A DNA stretch of 64,000 nucleotides. It comes from Providencia alcalifaciens DSM 30120 (GTDB lineage: Bacteria > Pseudomonadota > Gammaproteobacteria > Enterobacterales > Enterobacteriaceae). Below the pieces are notes generated by a model. The model was not told the origin of the DNA and did no database searches. It saw only the letters and a program-made list of their open reading frames with translations. The translations under genes and the position numbers were made by a program. Below, piece by piece: positions 35,898-44,712 of this stretch (the first letter of the stretch is position 1; each line of letters starts with the position of its first letter). The stretch is taken from positions 62,001-126,000 of the forward strand of contig NZ_ABXW01000017.1 in the NCBI RefSeq assembly GCF_000173415.1, written 5' to 3'.

Positions 35898-35936
35898 TGG
35901 TGGGCTGGCGGGAGTTGAATCCGCATCCGAAGTTTT
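35898..35936 (-). other. ssrA (tmRNA) 3'-end fragment = prophage attachment site
   Basis: The minus strand ends TTCGGATGCGGATTCAACTC then CCGCCAGCCCACCA. This is the tRNA-like 3' end of tmRNA, close to the E. coli ssrA end (ACGCGGGTTCAACTCCCGCC). The rest of ssrA is not upstream: similarity stops after about 39 bases. Phages that integrate at ssrA leave such a 3' duplicate at one end and an intact gene at the other. The intact ssrA should therefore lie beyond the right edge, on the minus strand. Confidence 0.8.
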
Positions 35937-36108
35937 TCAATTTATTGATTTTGAAAGGGTATTTCTAGAAGGGGACAATAATGTGCACTAGATGTGCACA
36001 TGAAGGTCAATGTGTAGGTGTAATATTATCTCTTGAGGCAAGGTATTTTTTAGATTAGATGTCCTAAATGATTAGCTCACAGCGATAAGCTAATTAATAG
36101 TAACTTAA

Positions 36109-37128
36109 TCATATTCCCATAAATATACCACTGCCAGGTGTCTTCATTTTATTCAGCCATTCGGATATAGTTGTTTTATTGGCCTCTTTAATCATATATC
36201 CACGTGCTTGGCAGTCTGAAAGACCACCTGGGGAAATCCCTGAGGTTGTTACTATAAGTCCAGACTCAGCTTTTTCCCATTCAACATCTGCCCATAAAGC
36301 TTTTACAACGGTACGATCAATTTTATTTTTATATCTTTTACATTGAATTAAAATAAGTGGAGGTTCTCCAGCTTTTTTGTGATCTTTCCAAACACGTACA
36401 TCTATACCGCCATCGTTACGTCCAGGTCCAAGTTCAACATTAAATCCTTCACGAGTAAAATACTCTGCAGTAAGTCCTTCAAATTTTCTCCAATGCATTT
36501 CGTTTAATTTATCTGAGTTCCTCTGGAGGTAATCAATAAATCTTTGATCAATGAAGTTACCATATTCACTTTCCAAGGATTCAGACTCGAATAATTCTTT
36601 AAGTGCTATAGTATCTTTCCAGTTAACTCTTCTTATTTTGCTAATGCGCCGGTGCATATCATCTATATTACCATTAATAAACTCCATACTAATATTTAAG
36701 CCAACTTGTCCAAATTTTCTTTTACACTCAATTATGAAAGAGGTTGGATCTAATTCTTCTCTACCTTCTTTCATTGCTTTATCCATAGCTAGCTGTAAAT
36801 GTAAATTCCATAATCTCATAATCTCTGTAAAAATTACTGAAAGATTTGAATCGTTTTTATATTTATGGTGAAGGCGAATTGTGCTTGGAATACATCCATC
36901 TGTTTCCACACTTCCTAGTTTGAATAAAATATGTGCAAACATCTCATCGATCTCTTCAGGGTATATTCTTATATATTTTTCATCAGGAACTGATAAACTT
37001 CTTCTAAAGCTTGAATCGATTGAGAATAAATCAATAATTTCATCTTTACTCAATGTTAAGCCTGTTTTAAATCCTGCGGATTCACCCAAAACAGATATGA
37101 GTTCTAAATTTTTGAATGTTATGGACAT
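36109..37128 (-). CDS. Mrr-like restriction endonuclease with a novel N-terminal half
   Basis: This 339-residue protein has a C-terminal Mrr_cat PD-(D/E)xK nuclease domain starting near residue 210 (HWRKFEGLTAEYFTREGF). The catalytic elements are GRNDGGIDVRV and LILIQCKRYK. The N-terminal 200 residues are not recognised and may sense DNA or a partner. Mrr enzymes cut modified or foreign DNA. The gene lies between the attachment site and the integrase, the usual place for anti-phage cargo. It carries its own promoter region to the right. Confidence 0.75.
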   Translation of the reverse strand: MSITFKNLELISVLGESAGFKTGLTLSKDEIIDLFSIDSSFRRSLSVPDEKYIRIYPEEIDEMFAHILFKLGSVETDGCIPSTIRLHHKYKNDSNLSVIFTEIMRLWNLHLQLAMDKAMKEGREELDPTSFIIECKRKFGQVGLNISMEFINGNIDDMHRRISKIRRVNWKDTIALKELFESESLESEYGNFIDQRFIDYLQRNSDKLNEMHWRKFEGLTAEYFTREGFNVELGPGRNDGGIDVRVWKDHKKAGEPPLILIQCKRYKNKIDRTVVKALWADVEWEKAESGLIVTTSGISPGGLSDCQARGYMIKEANKTTISEWLNKMKTPGSGIFMGI

Positions 37129-37229
37129 GAATTTTCTCGTATATTTTATGTATTCCCAGAAAAATTCAATTGGCTATTTTTCCTGGGCTCTTAATAGAAG
37201 TTAGTTGTTATATTTTTCCTGAACTATAA

Positions 37230-38062
37230 CTATTTTTTCTCAATGTCAGCAACATTACTATGTGCTGGCGTTACATTGGTATAACTGAAAATTTTAGGTG
37301 GCATTGGATAAAGGCGTAATTTTTTTCCTAGCATTGCAGGAGTCATGATCGATGTTTTCAAGGAAATTATCCGTGGAGACTTCCGTTGTGCCTCTAGAGT
37401 TTTAATTAACTTGAAATCCATCGTCAGAAAACAGTAAAGTCCGTACTTTTCTGCAGTTCGTATATGCCACGCATCTTGACTATTTTTTCTTCCAAGGACC
37501 TTAACTAGTGAAGCATATAGAGGATCTTCTATCTCCATCTTTTTTAGTCGTTGGATAAGTTGTTCTTGCGAACTTGGAAGTTCCATCCATGAAGGACCAA
37601 GGCAAGGGAAAGTATTTTGATCAATAATTTTGAGAGGTCTGTTTTCAAAAAAATTAGAATCTAAGTATCCGCACCCTTGAAATCGCCCGACTGGTTGATA
37701 AAATCGTTCATTATATAATTCGGAAGATGAATAAAAATTTAGAAGTCCTGCTCGTTGGAGAGAAAACAAGCTGGGGAGATAGCTAATGTCATCATATTCA
37801 CGAGTTTTAGCCTTTGATGAATAGACTGGAGTTCGAGCCAAATATCCAGTTTTAACATTATGGTCTTAAGACCTGTATGAATCCATGTCGTTTTATGTGT
37901 TGTTGCGTGGGATAGTACAGTATTATCGACCAATACTCCGATAGGTTCGCTTTCCTTTAATATTCGTTTAGCTTTGTACGTTGAAAGTTCGACTAACCAA
38001 TTGGCAATTTTTGTACTATGCTGGTATTTAATATTTTTGATATATCGTGACAAATTTTTCAT
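37230..38062 (-). pseudogene. PIN-like domain protein, frameshifted
   Basis: Two overlapping frames encode one protein of about 277 residues. The start (residues 1-65) carries IGVLVDNTVLSHATTHKTTW; the rest carries YLARTPVYSSKAKTREYDDI and a later SQDAWHIRTAEKYGLYCFLT plus MDFKLIKTL. The spaced acidic residues (LVDNTV, QDAWH, TMDF) suggest a PIN-type RNase. The join needs one extra base near 37868 (CTTAAG to CTTAAAG on the minus strand). It is a possible RNA-cutting toxin or defence gene beside the Mrr-like nuclease. Confidence 0.55.
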
Positions 38063-38298
38063 AAAATTAATATCTGCTAATTTTTAGTCAATGTGATAAT
38101 AATGTATAACATGTTTATTACTAAATCAAAGCTAAATAAAGGCAGTATAATATTTAATTAGAATTATTTAAGGGGGGAGGTAATTAATTTTTTAATGATA
38201 AATTAATTACCTATGATTTTTTCATCATGTTATTTATGAATATATTATTAAGCTCGTTTAAGAAAAGACTAATCATAAAATAAAGTTTTTTTAATATT

Positions 38299-39480
38299 TT
38301 AAACTAAATGTATTGAGTTGATATTTTTTACACTACTCCCATCATACTCCTTAAGATATCCTCCATAGTGCCTAAACAACATCTCTGGCCCCTTATGCCC
38401 CATTTGTCCAGCTAGCCAAAACAGATTAGCTCCTTGGCTTATATGTCTTGTGGCAAAGGTATGTCTCGTTTGATAAGGATTGCGATATCGAATACCCGCT
38501 TTTTTCAATGTTGGTACCCATGCTTTCTTTCTGATCGCATCAGCGCCAGCCCAAGCTTTATTTGTTTTCGGATCTTCAAAAATTACACAGTCTTTCATAA
38601 ACGTGAATTGCTTTTGTTCATTTAGAGCATTCATGGCCTCACTATTTAATTCAACTTTTCTGGTACCAGCTTTAGTTTTGGTTTTCTTAATGACACCTAC
38701 CACGCTGGCGGATTGCACGTGTGCAGTGTTTTCTATGAAATCTATATCACTCCATCTCAAGGCACATAATTCAGAGCTTCTTAACCCAGTATTAATGGCA
38801 AATTGAAATAAGTTTTTCCATTGTTCGTACTTTGTTGCAGCGAGTAGGGCGGAGACTTCTTTAGGGGATAATGGGTCGACTATATAACTGCTTTCAGCTC
38901 CACTATTTTTTGATTGATATCTTGATGCCGATACAAGGCTGACAGGGTTAATTGATATAACCCCATCAGTAATGGCTTCATCTAGCGAGCTGCGCAAGAA
39001 AGAGAGTTGATTACGGATAGTTTTTAATACTGTCGTTTGCTTCTGTATCCAATTTTTAAGAATAGCAGGAGTAAGTGATGAAACATGAAATTGGTGTAAA
39101 TCTGATAAGGCATTTTTACACTTTTCATAGCCTTTGATAGTCGATGGTGACAGATTTCTAGTTTCACAAATCACAAGATATTCTTCTAAATAATCAATAA
39201 CTCTTTTTTCACGGTTATTATCTCCGAAGAAATTTGATTTTTTAGAGTTAGGAAAATACTTGTAGTAATTAAATGTACCTTTTTCGATATTATTTTGAAT
39301 TTCAGCGAGTAGCCTTTCTGCGTATTTAATATTTTTATTATCTACGGTTAGTCTGGATAAGGGTTCCCTACACAGAACCCCTTTATAAGTGAATGTAATA
39401 ACTAACGTATTTTTGGTTTTATTTTGACGGATGGTTACGCCTCTTGGTAATAGGTATCCTGCTTGTTTTTTCTGACCCAC
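38299..39480 (-). CDS. int: prophage tyrosine integrase
   Basis: This 393-residue P4/lambda-type integrase has a SAM-like DNA-binding domain (about residues 95-180) and a catalytic domain. The catalytic residues are Arg in NTGLRSSELCALRWSD, His-Arg in YQTRHTFATRH, His in MGHKGPEMLF and the nucleophile Tyr in FRHYGGY. It should recombine attP with the ssrA 3' end. Its start overlaps xis by 46 bases. Confidence 0.95.
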   Translation of the reverse strand: MGQKKQAGYLLPRGVTIRQNKTKNTLVITFTYKGVLCREPLSRLTVDNKNIKYAERLLAEIQNNIEKGTFNYYKYFPNSKKSNFFGDNNREKRVIDYLEEYLVICETRNLSPSTIKGYEKCKNALSDLHQFHVSSLTPAILKNWIQKQTTVLKTIRNQLSFLRSSLDEAITDGVISINPVSLVSASRYQSKNSGAESSYIVDPLSPKEVSALLAATKYEQWKNLFQFAINTGLRSSELCALRWSDIDFIENTAHVQSASVVGVIKKTKTKAGTRKVELNSEAMNALNEQKQFTFMKDCVIFEDPKTNKAWAGADAIRKKAWVPTLKKAGIRYRNPYQTRHTFATRHISQGANLFWLAGQMGHKGPEMLFRHYGGYLKEYDGSSVKNINSIHLV

Positions 39481-39656
39481 TTGTTGACTTCCTTTATATC
39501 AATCCAACGCTCTTTTGAACCATCGACCTTTAATACATGAACTCCCTCTTGCCAGAATCGCCTTTGAACTCGTTTGTTGATTGCATCTGCGCTCTCACCA
39601 AATAACTCGCAGTATTTAGATATTGGCAAGCACTCTACAGAAAGGTTTGTATTCAT
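39435..39656 (-). CDS. xis: excisionase
   Basis: This 73-residue winged-helix protein has the family pattern PISKYCELFGESADAINKRV followed by RRFWQEGVHVLK. It directs prophage excision together with integrase. I chose the ATG at 39656 (MNTNLSVECL). Translation is coupled to int by overlap. Confidence 0.8.
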   Translation of the reverse strand: MNTNLSVECLPISKYCELFGESADAINKRVQRRFWQEGVHVLKVDGSKERWIDIKEVNKWVRKNKQDTYYQEA

Positions 39657-39825
39657 AGTTGTCTCCATATTTTTCTATAGATGAATTTAAAATATAATGA
39701 CATTGCTGATTCTCTCTTTTAAGCCTAACTACATCCCTCATACTCTTGCATGTGTATATTTGTTCAGATACAGACACAGCAGAACCATGCATTACAAGCA
39801 GTAATACATATCCGATTATTGGCAT
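39616..39825 (-). CDS. small secreted phage protein, function unknown
   Basis: A 69-codon ORF with an N-terminal hydrophobic segment (MPIIGYVLLLVMHGSAVSVS) looks like a signal peptide, followed by a polar region with two cysteines. It overlaps xis by 41 bases. I do not recognise the family. Confidence 0.4.
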   Translation of the reverse strand: MPIIGYVLLLVMHGSAVSVSEQIYTCKSMRDVVRLKRENQQCHYILNSSIEKYGDNYEYKPFCRVLANI

Positions 39826-39850
39826 GAATTGTTACTCTGAATTTTAGGTA

Positions 39851-39874
39851 TAAAAAACCCTGCTAGTGCAGGGT
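39851..39874 (-). terminator. terminator in the leftward early operon, before xis-int
   Basis: On the minus strand accctgc/gcagggt is followed by tttttta. N-dependent readthrough would be needed for leftward transcripts to reach xis and int. Confidence 0.8.
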
Positions 39875-39894
39875 GGAAGTATATAGAGTTACTG

Positions 39895-40077
39895 TTATTC
39901 GTCTATTTTTGTGTATGAATAATCAACTCCACCATTCCAGCGGTTTATCTCTTCTCCACATACACGACAGTTGTATGACCCTTTTTCTCTCATTGGTAAT
40001 TGGTGTTTGGTTTCTAAATATTTAGTTCCGCAACCTTTACATGTAACTTCGCTTTTTGTTATATCCCATGTAGCCAT
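39895..40077 (-). CDS. small zinc-ribbon phage protein
   Basis: This 60-residue protein has two cysteine pairs, CKGCGTKY and CRVCGEEI, forming a zinc ribbon. It sits at the end of the recombination genes. The function is unknown. Confidence 0.6.
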   Translation of the reverse strand: MATWDITKSEVTCKGCGTKYLETKHQLPMREKGSYNCRVCGEEINRWNGGVDYSYTKIDE

Positions 40078-40168
40078 TTTTTGCCTCTTATGTAATGCAC
40101 TTGAGCATTAGATACTAGCAGTCTTAAAAAGAAAATCTATATGATGAAATCATGGTTATATCATTTGG

Positions 40169-40624
40169 TTAAATCATATAAATAGCGTGGCTAGGATAGG
40201 GGAGCCCGATAGGGGCAAAGGGAATTTCGTCATCCCAACCCATAGGCGGGTCATTCTGCGGAGCTTGTTGCTGTGGCTGTTGAGGTTGTAGCGCTGGCTG
40301 TTGGCTTCCTGCCTGATTATTGCCAAACTCAATTTTATCAACAATGATTACTGGTGCTGATTTCTTCTCACTACTCTGGCTTGTCCATTCTTCCATGACG
40401 AACTCACCAGTTACTGTAACCTTTGTCCCCTTGGTTAAGTATTCAGGTAGCTTTTCAGCTTTAGAGCCAAACATCTTGCAGATAACCCACGATACTTTCT
40501 CGTGTTCACCGTAACCCTGCTTTACAGGGAGACTGAATGATACAACCGCTTTTCCATTAGGAGTCCATCGTTGTTCGCAATCTTGCCCTAAGTGAGCTGT
40601 AACGATGAATAGATTAATTGCCAT
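40169..40624 (-). CDS. ssb: single-stranded DNA-binding protein
   Basis: This 151-residue SSB has an OB fold (FIVTAHLGQDCEQRWTPNGK, then KVSWVICKMFGSKAEKLPEY) and a Q/P-rich linker. The usual acidic tip D-D-x-P-F is present as WDDEIPF, but about 13 extra residues follow it, which is unusual and may weaken partner binding. It overlaps recT by 11 bases. Confidence 0.85.
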   Translation of the reverse strand: MAINLFIVTAHLGQDCEQRWTPNGKAVVSFSLPVKQGYGEHEKVSWVICKMFGSKAEKLPEYLTKGTKVTVTGEFVMEEWTSQSSEKKSAPVIIVDKIEFGNNQAGSQQPALQPQQPQQQAPQNDPPMGWDDEIPFAPIGLPYPSHAIYMI

Positions 40625-41421
40625 TGCTATCTACCTCTTCAAATTCAGCCTCAAAAATTGCAGAGTGATCTTGTTCTATATTTGCCTCAGCCTTTTCGTC
40701 AAGTATGACGGCTTTTTGCATCTCGATGGAAACAGGTAAGTATTTAAAAAGTCGGCGAATGACTGTTTTCTTTGCCATCTCCTCCCAGTGGGTAACCCAT
40801 GGTCCATTTTTACCCGCTTTACTTGAGTCGCGAACTTTTTCTATCTGGTTATAGGTCATAACCTCGAACTGAACACCTTCATCTTTTAACCTAGCAACAG
40901 CATAAACATGGGTAATTGGTGAATCTTCATTTCCTTCGGGTATATGAGTTAAGTTTTCATTTAACCCATATTCAAAATGAAAGTTATCGCCTTGGCGCAC
41001 TGTTCTGGCTGATATACTGATGATTTGACCTGAACGCCTTGCTAAATCAATCATTCCTCGGTAGCCAATGATGAGCTGAACATTTGATTTACCGTTATCT
41101 GACTTACCATTACCGAAGGGTAAAAGGTAGGCATGACCTAATGCATTACCCGGCTCTAATCCTAATTGTGAGCATTGAACTACAGCACCAATAAAACTTT
41201 GAATATCACAATTTGCGAGAGAGGGAGTTTTGCGAATCTCGGTGCTGACAATTCTAATCATGCGGTCAGATGTGATATGTTTAGGTAATGCTGCTGCTAA
41301 TTGTGCTTTCATTCCCGGCTGATTAATAAACTCTACAAGTTTTTGTTCATTTAGTTTTTATTTTTACTTCTGTTCCTTGGGTTTTCTGTAAATCAGTTTT
41401 AGCTAGCGGTGGTGTGCTCAT
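40614..41421 (-). CDS. recT: RecT single-strand annealing protein, frameshifted near the N-terminus
   Basis: The main reading frame gives 232 residues with strong similarity to Rac RecT (CSQLGLEPGNALGHAYLLPF, GYRGMIDLARRSGQI, KKTVIRRLFKYLPVSIE). The ATG at 41421 starts the expected first 22 codons (MSTPPLAKTDLQKTQ) in another frame. Removing one A at the A5 run opposite 41355-41359 gives a 268-residue protein, nearly the 269 of Rac RecT. Without that, translation may start at the internal ATG at 41312. The 5' end overlaps the nuclease gene by 23 bases, as recE/recT do. Confidence 0.8.
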
Positions 41422-42232
41422 GTTTTAATTCCTTAGCCCAGCTAGGCAGAGATAGCGTGCGAATGCCTGCCCATTCGTCAGTTTTAAGGCATTCTGCATA
41501 TGTGAATAAGTTTTGTTTATAAGTGATGCGACCAACGGATTTGGCTTGTTCATCTAATACGAACACTCTGACTGGATAACGCCCGCAATTAATGACTGTG
41601 CTTACGGCAAGAAAAACAAAAACAGGCATTTCACCCGTTAGTGACTTATATCCATCCGAATAGAAAGAGTCCTGCACGTGATATCGGTACTCATACATAG
41701 AGCGTTCAAACTTTTGTATGTCGGCAGTGCTTTTTACATCAACTAGCCAATGATGCTCTTCGATTAACTTGTCCGGTCTACAACGACAAAGAATGTCCGT
41801 ATCCTTGTCTTTCCAATAGATGCTGCTTTCAGCGATTCCTTTCGCCTCCAGGCACCATCGAGCTATTGGGTGAGCCATCGCGCTATCTTTCATGAGTGAT
41901 AACTTCCTGTTATCTTCATTGGTAATTGGTGTGATATTTTCCTTTTCACACATTTCAAGAAATTCCTTTTCTTGCTCTTTCCCTGCATTGGTTCTACGAT
42001 TTACTTCTGGTGCAATCCTAAATCTTTTTTGAAATTCATCAGGCTCTAGCAATAAGCAATGCAAAGCCGTGCCAAAATCTAGAGCTTTTGTTTTTTCGTT
42101 ATCTACTGGCGCATCCCTATGCCATATAAAATCAGCCGGAGATTCATCTATCAGGTCAAGTTGTGACTTACTAATACCTAATCCATGGTGATAGTCTTCA
42201 TTTGAAATGTCGTAATAAATACCTTCGTTCAT
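41399..42232 (-). CDS. recE: RecE-type 5'-3' exonuclease (C-terminal nuclease domain only)
   Basis: This 277-residue protein matches only the C-terminal exonuclease domain of Rac RecE, almost from its first residue (GIYYDISNEDYHHGLGISKS). The PD-(D/E)xK residues are in CRCRPDKLIEEHHWLVDVKS. It pairs with RecT to recombine double-strand ends. The start ATG overlaps the upstream stop as ATGA. Confidence 0.9.
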   Translation of the reverse strand: MNEGIYYDISNEDYHHGLGISKSQLDLIDESPADFIWHRDAPVDNEKTKALDFGTALHCLLLEPDEFQKRFRIAPEVNRRTNAGKEQEKEFLEMCEKENITPITNEDNRKLSLMKDSAMAHPIARWCLEAKGIAESSIYWKDKDTDILCRCRPDKLIEEHHWLVDVKSTADIQKFERSMYEYRYHVQDSFYSDGYKSLTGEMPVFVFLAVSTVINCGRYPVRVFVLDEQAKSVGRITYKQNLFTYAECLKTDEWAGIRTLSLPSWAKELKHEHTTAS

Positions 42233-42396
42233 TGAATAAGCCTCTCTTCCAATACATCCTGTATTTTCTTTAGAATCCTATCCTTGGTTGATTCCGATAG
42301 TTGCCGAAGTTCCTCTCCGTCAATCTCGTTATAAATATCAATAGCCATTTCTCCAATATCAAACTTAGGGTCAGGGCTATATATTTGAATTCTCAT
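42229..42396 (-). CDS. small phage protein, unknown
   Basis: A 55-codon ORF (MRIQIYSPDPKFDIGEMAID) ends with an ATGA overlap on the nuclease gene, which supports real translation. It is acidic and helical, with no recognised family. Confidence 0.55.
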   Translation of the reverse strand: MRIQIYSPDPKFDIGEMAIDIYNEIDGEELRQLSESTKDRILKKIQDVLEERLIQ

Positions 42397-42405
42397 GGCT
42401 CATCC

Positions 42406-42582
42406 TTACGTGAATGCGTATGCTCCACGAGAATTAACTTGCCGAAGAATTCGATTTGTCTTTTCGCATTGCTGCTTAAATTTCCAATCAGCAACTAATT
42501 CGTCTATTTGTTTATCAGTCATGTCAGACTCGCGCAGTAGGGCGAATATTTGCTGTTTTATGTATTTCTGCTTTGCATTCAT
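42406..42582 (-). CDS. small phage protein, unknown
   Basis: This 58-residue, charged, helical protein (MNAKQKYIKQQIFALLRESD) lies in the leftward early operon. It overlaps the next gene upstream. No family is recognised. Confidence 0.45.
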   Translation of the reverse strand: MNAKQKYIKQQIFALLRESDMTDKQIDELVADWKFKQQCEKTNRILRQVNSRGAYAFT

Positions 42583-42706
42583 GCTTGACTCCATATGCGG
42601 TTTTTAATGTTTCATTTGCTTCGCTCCATCCGTTCTCATCCTTGAGATAACGAGCAATTCCAGCTTGTGATTGAGCTAAACAAAGTTTGTATTTATCAAT
42701 ATTCAT
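42524..42706 (-). CDS. small phage protein, unknown
   Basis: A 60-codon ORF (MNIDKYKLCLAQSQAGIARY) is preceded by GGAGATAAGC. It overlaps the following gene by about 60 bases. No family is recognised. Confidence 0.45.
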   Translation of the reverse strand: MNIDKYKLCLAQSQAGIARYLKDENGWSEANETLKTAYGVKHECKAEIHKTANIRPTARV

Positions 42707-42813
42707 GCTTATCTCCGGATGTGCGAAATCCTCACTTATCTTGCGATAGCGATAGAAAGTCCCCTGATGTTGGTGATATTTATTTGATTAAATATGAAAG
42801 AGGTAAGTCTTTT

Positions 42814-43038
42814 TTAATGGATAATGTCTCTGACTAATGTTTTTAATGCGGCTTTTTTGAGTGCAGTTTTCACCGCTGTGTTCCCGATTAGATTTTTCAC
42901 AAATTCATCCAATAGCATTTGAATATTTGGCTCATTTTCAGGTACGGATATTTCAGCCATACCTTTTACTTTTGGTTGCATTTCATCAGACAGAATGAGT
43001 TTCAAATTAATATCTACTGATGCTTTAGCGTGTGGCAT
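42814..43038 (-). CDS. small phage protein, unknown
   Basis: This 74-residue protein (MPHAKASVDINLKLILSDEM) is preceded by AAGGAGGAAAA, a strong ribosome site. It has no recognised domain. It is part of the leftward early operon. Confidence 0.6.
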   Translation of the reverse strand: MPHAKASVDINLKLILSDEMQPKVKGMAEISVPENEPNIQMLLDEFVKNLIGNTAVKTALKKAALKTLVRDIIH

Positions 43039-43182
43039 TTTTCCTCCTTATGCGTGTTTTTTTTGAGTAAAATAAATATCAAATTGCCTGCTTTTAACCA
43101 CGTCAGGCAGCTGAGGTTTATTACTTCCCAGTAATAAATTGGATATACTTATTCCTCCCCTGAGATAGAGAGGATTGAATTG

Positions 43183-43395
43183 ATGTCTAAAAATGTTATT
43201 ACCGAACATAACCCTGTAGAAAGGGTTGCTTTTGATATGGCTCTAGCATTAGCCACTAAACAAAATTCAATCAAGACACCAGAGCAACTAATGGCTGAGA
43301 TTGAAGTTCTATATCCTGAATGCTATGAAGTCGCCAAGAAGCAATGGAGTAAAGAAAACCCACCTCCATCGAAAGCGTTCTTAGATACCTTTTAA
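43183..43395 (+). CDS. small phage protein on the opposite strand of the early operon
   Basis: This 70-residue protein (MSKNVITEHNPVERVAFDMA) is transcribed rightward inside the leftward operon. AGATAGAGAGGA lies upstream. It converges with and overlaps the next gene by four bases. It may be expressed from its own promoter in the lysogen. No family is recognised. Confidence 0.5.
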   Translation: MSKNVITEHNPVERVAFDMALALATKQNSIKTPEQLMAEIEVLYPECYEVAKKQWSKENPPPSKAFLDTF

Positions 43396-43610
43396 GGTAG
43401 CTGAAAATCAATAATTTCTTTTAATTGTTCTAGTAGCTCAGATAGCGGTACGGGATAAACTAAGTCACTACCGCTAGTTAGCATAATTGCTGATCTGATA
43501 TCTTCTTTATCTTCATCATCTTCCCAGAACCCAGAAATTGAATTCTCATGAAAATAAAAATTTTTACCGTAAAGTTTTACTCTATGTAACTGTACTTTTT
43601 TACCAGCCAT
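43392..43610 (-). CDS. small phage protein, unknown
   Basis: This 72-residue protein (MAGKKVQLHRVKLYGKNFYF) has an acidic middle. GGAGGTATAGA precedes the ATG at 43610. No family is recognised. Confidence 0.5.
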   Translation of the reverse strand: MAGKKVQLHRVKLYGKNFYFHENSISGFWEDDEDKEDIRSAIMLTSGSDLVYPVPLSELLEQLKEIIDFQLP

Positions 43611-43682
43611 TCTATACCTCCTATTATTCAACCTAGCGCCCTCGTAAAGACGCTAGAGTAAGTATTGCTATTCGATGAATGA

Positions 43683-43945
43683 TTAAATTTCTGGCATGAT
43701 TGCCGCCACAACTTTGTCGGTCTCTTCTTGGTTGATTACTTCGACGTACTTATCTCTAAGGGTTTGGATTTATTAAAGCTTTCTTCGCAGACGTCATTGA
43801 ACTTAAAAGAAGTTCCGAATTTAACTTGAAAGTTTTCTTCAAACCAACAGAAACGAACAGATAGTTTTGACTCATCAGGGTTATGCGCTTTTTTTACTAA
43901 AACCTGTCTACCGTGTGATGTAAACTCTTTAAAACATACTTTCAT
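43683..43945 (-). pseudogene. small phage protein, probably frameshifted near its end
   Basis: The first 63 codons (MKVCFKEFTSHGRQVLVKKA) read normally. The frame then ends early at KPLEISTSK, while the neighbouring frame continues as a natural-looking tail (RDKYVEVINQEETDKVVAAI). One added base near 43759 would give an 87-residue protein. It is preceded by AGGAGGAA. Either form may be real. Confidence 0.45.
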
Positions 43946-43988
43946 TTCCTCCTAGTTACTCACCATAGCTCACTCACTGAATGGGCTT

Positions 43989-44300
43989 TTAAGCTCTTGC
44001 CGTTACTTTGCCAGATTCTAATAACGTTCCTGATTTACGATATTTGGCTGAGTAAATACTAGCGTTGGGTAAGCAGGTATTATCTACTGAGTCATAAACT
44101 TTAGTACTGCGAATTGAAATTGCTTTTTCAACTCGGCTAATTGGTTTTACATTTTTTCTTGTTGGAAATATTGAATCCAATTTCATTTCAATATTTTTTT
44201 TCGAAATAGCTTCAGCTTTTCGTCTAGCGTGACGTCTATTTCTAGATAATCCGCGCAAAAATTCAGGTTTGCGTGATTTTTTCACATAAATAGTTGCCAT
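43989..44300 (-). CDS. N: antitermination protein N (P22 gp24-like)
   Basis: This 103-residue protein has an N-terminal arginine-rich boxB-binding motif (RNRRHARRKAEAISKK). It is then similar to P22 N throughout (LDSIFPTRK, ISRVEKAISI, NASIYSAKYRKSG, ending VTARA). GGAGGGCAT precedes the ATG at 44300; a longer in-frame ORF upstream only reads through the leader and nut site. N would bind nutL and nutR and modify RNA polymerase to pass early terminators. Confidence 0.85.
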   Translation of the reverse strand: MATIYVKKSRKPEFLRGLSRNRRHARRKAEAISKKNIEMKLDSIFPTRKNVKPISRVEKAISIRSTKVYDSVDNTCLPNASIYSAKYRKSGTLLESGKVTARA

Positions 44301-44428
44301 ATGCCCTCCAAATAGTTGGTTTTGGTGAGAATAAGGATTGAAATCCTTGATTATATCTGTTTTTACAGGGCGGTTTCTCATGTCTGGGCAGAGCTCTCTG
44401 GAGTGAGTGAACACCTTATTCTCACAAA

Positions 44429-44512
44429 AACCTTCTGAGAAGGTTGCCGCTTTATCAGCGACTCCATTCTGATAGTTAATACACAGCTCACTATCATCGT
44501 TGTTAAAGAACA
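44429..44512 (-). promoter_or_regulatory. nutL site: boxA, boxB and a following hairpin
   Basis: On the minus strand boxA reads TGTTCTTTAACAA (44500-44512), matching the rRNA boxA at 12 of 13 bases. boxB is the stem-loop CGCT-GATAA-AGCG (44448-44460), like P22 boxB with its GACAA loop. A third hairpin (aaccttc/gaaggtt) follows at 44429-44445. It lies in the N leader. Confidence 0.85.
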
Positions 44513-44539
44513 TCAACGAGCTGTGTTCCGTTGATGCTC

Positions 44540-44576
44540 ATAATATTCACAAATCGTGATTTAAATGTCAACCACA
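44540..44576 (-). promoter_or_regulatory. leftward early promoter pL
   Basis: On the minus strand a TTGACA -35 is followed by AATATT or TATTAT -10 candidates 18-20 bases on, with a repressor operator between them. It would drive N and the recombination genes. Confidence 0.6.
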
Positions 44577-44655
44577 AATTGTGTTCAATTATGGGTTTAG
44601 ATATTAACGTGATGATTTTAAATGAAAAAAACTTTATTTTTAGACACGATTTGTG
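44548..44655. promoter_or_regulatory. left operator OL, three repressor sites
   Basis: Three near-palindromic 11-mers fit CACAAWNYGTG: cacaaatcgtg (44548-44558), cacaaattgtg (44573-44583) and cacgatttgtg (44645-44655). The same motif occurs three times at the cro/cI operator. The spacing is uneven, with 14 then 61 bases between sites. Confidence 0.75.
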
Positions 44656-44685
44656 ATTTTATTCACATTCGTAGGGGGAAGGCAT

Positions 44686-44706
44686 AAAAAAAGTCCCTTA
44701 GGGCTC
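44686..44706 (-). terminator. terminator of the DUF333 lipoprotein gene
   Basis: On the minus strand a short stem (agccct/agggact) is followed by ttttttt, 7 bases after the stop. Confidence 0.7.
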
Positions 44707-44712
44707 TTATGT

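Noticed and set aside
35805..36001. Repeated gtgcac words on both sides of the ssrA fragment
   Set aside because: They could be integrase arm sites, but spacing is irregular and one group lies on the host side; too weak to call.
44301..44516. N-terminal extension of the N reading frame (72 extra codons)
   Set aside because: It translates the nut site and hairpin; a strong ribosome site lies directly before the ATG at 44300.
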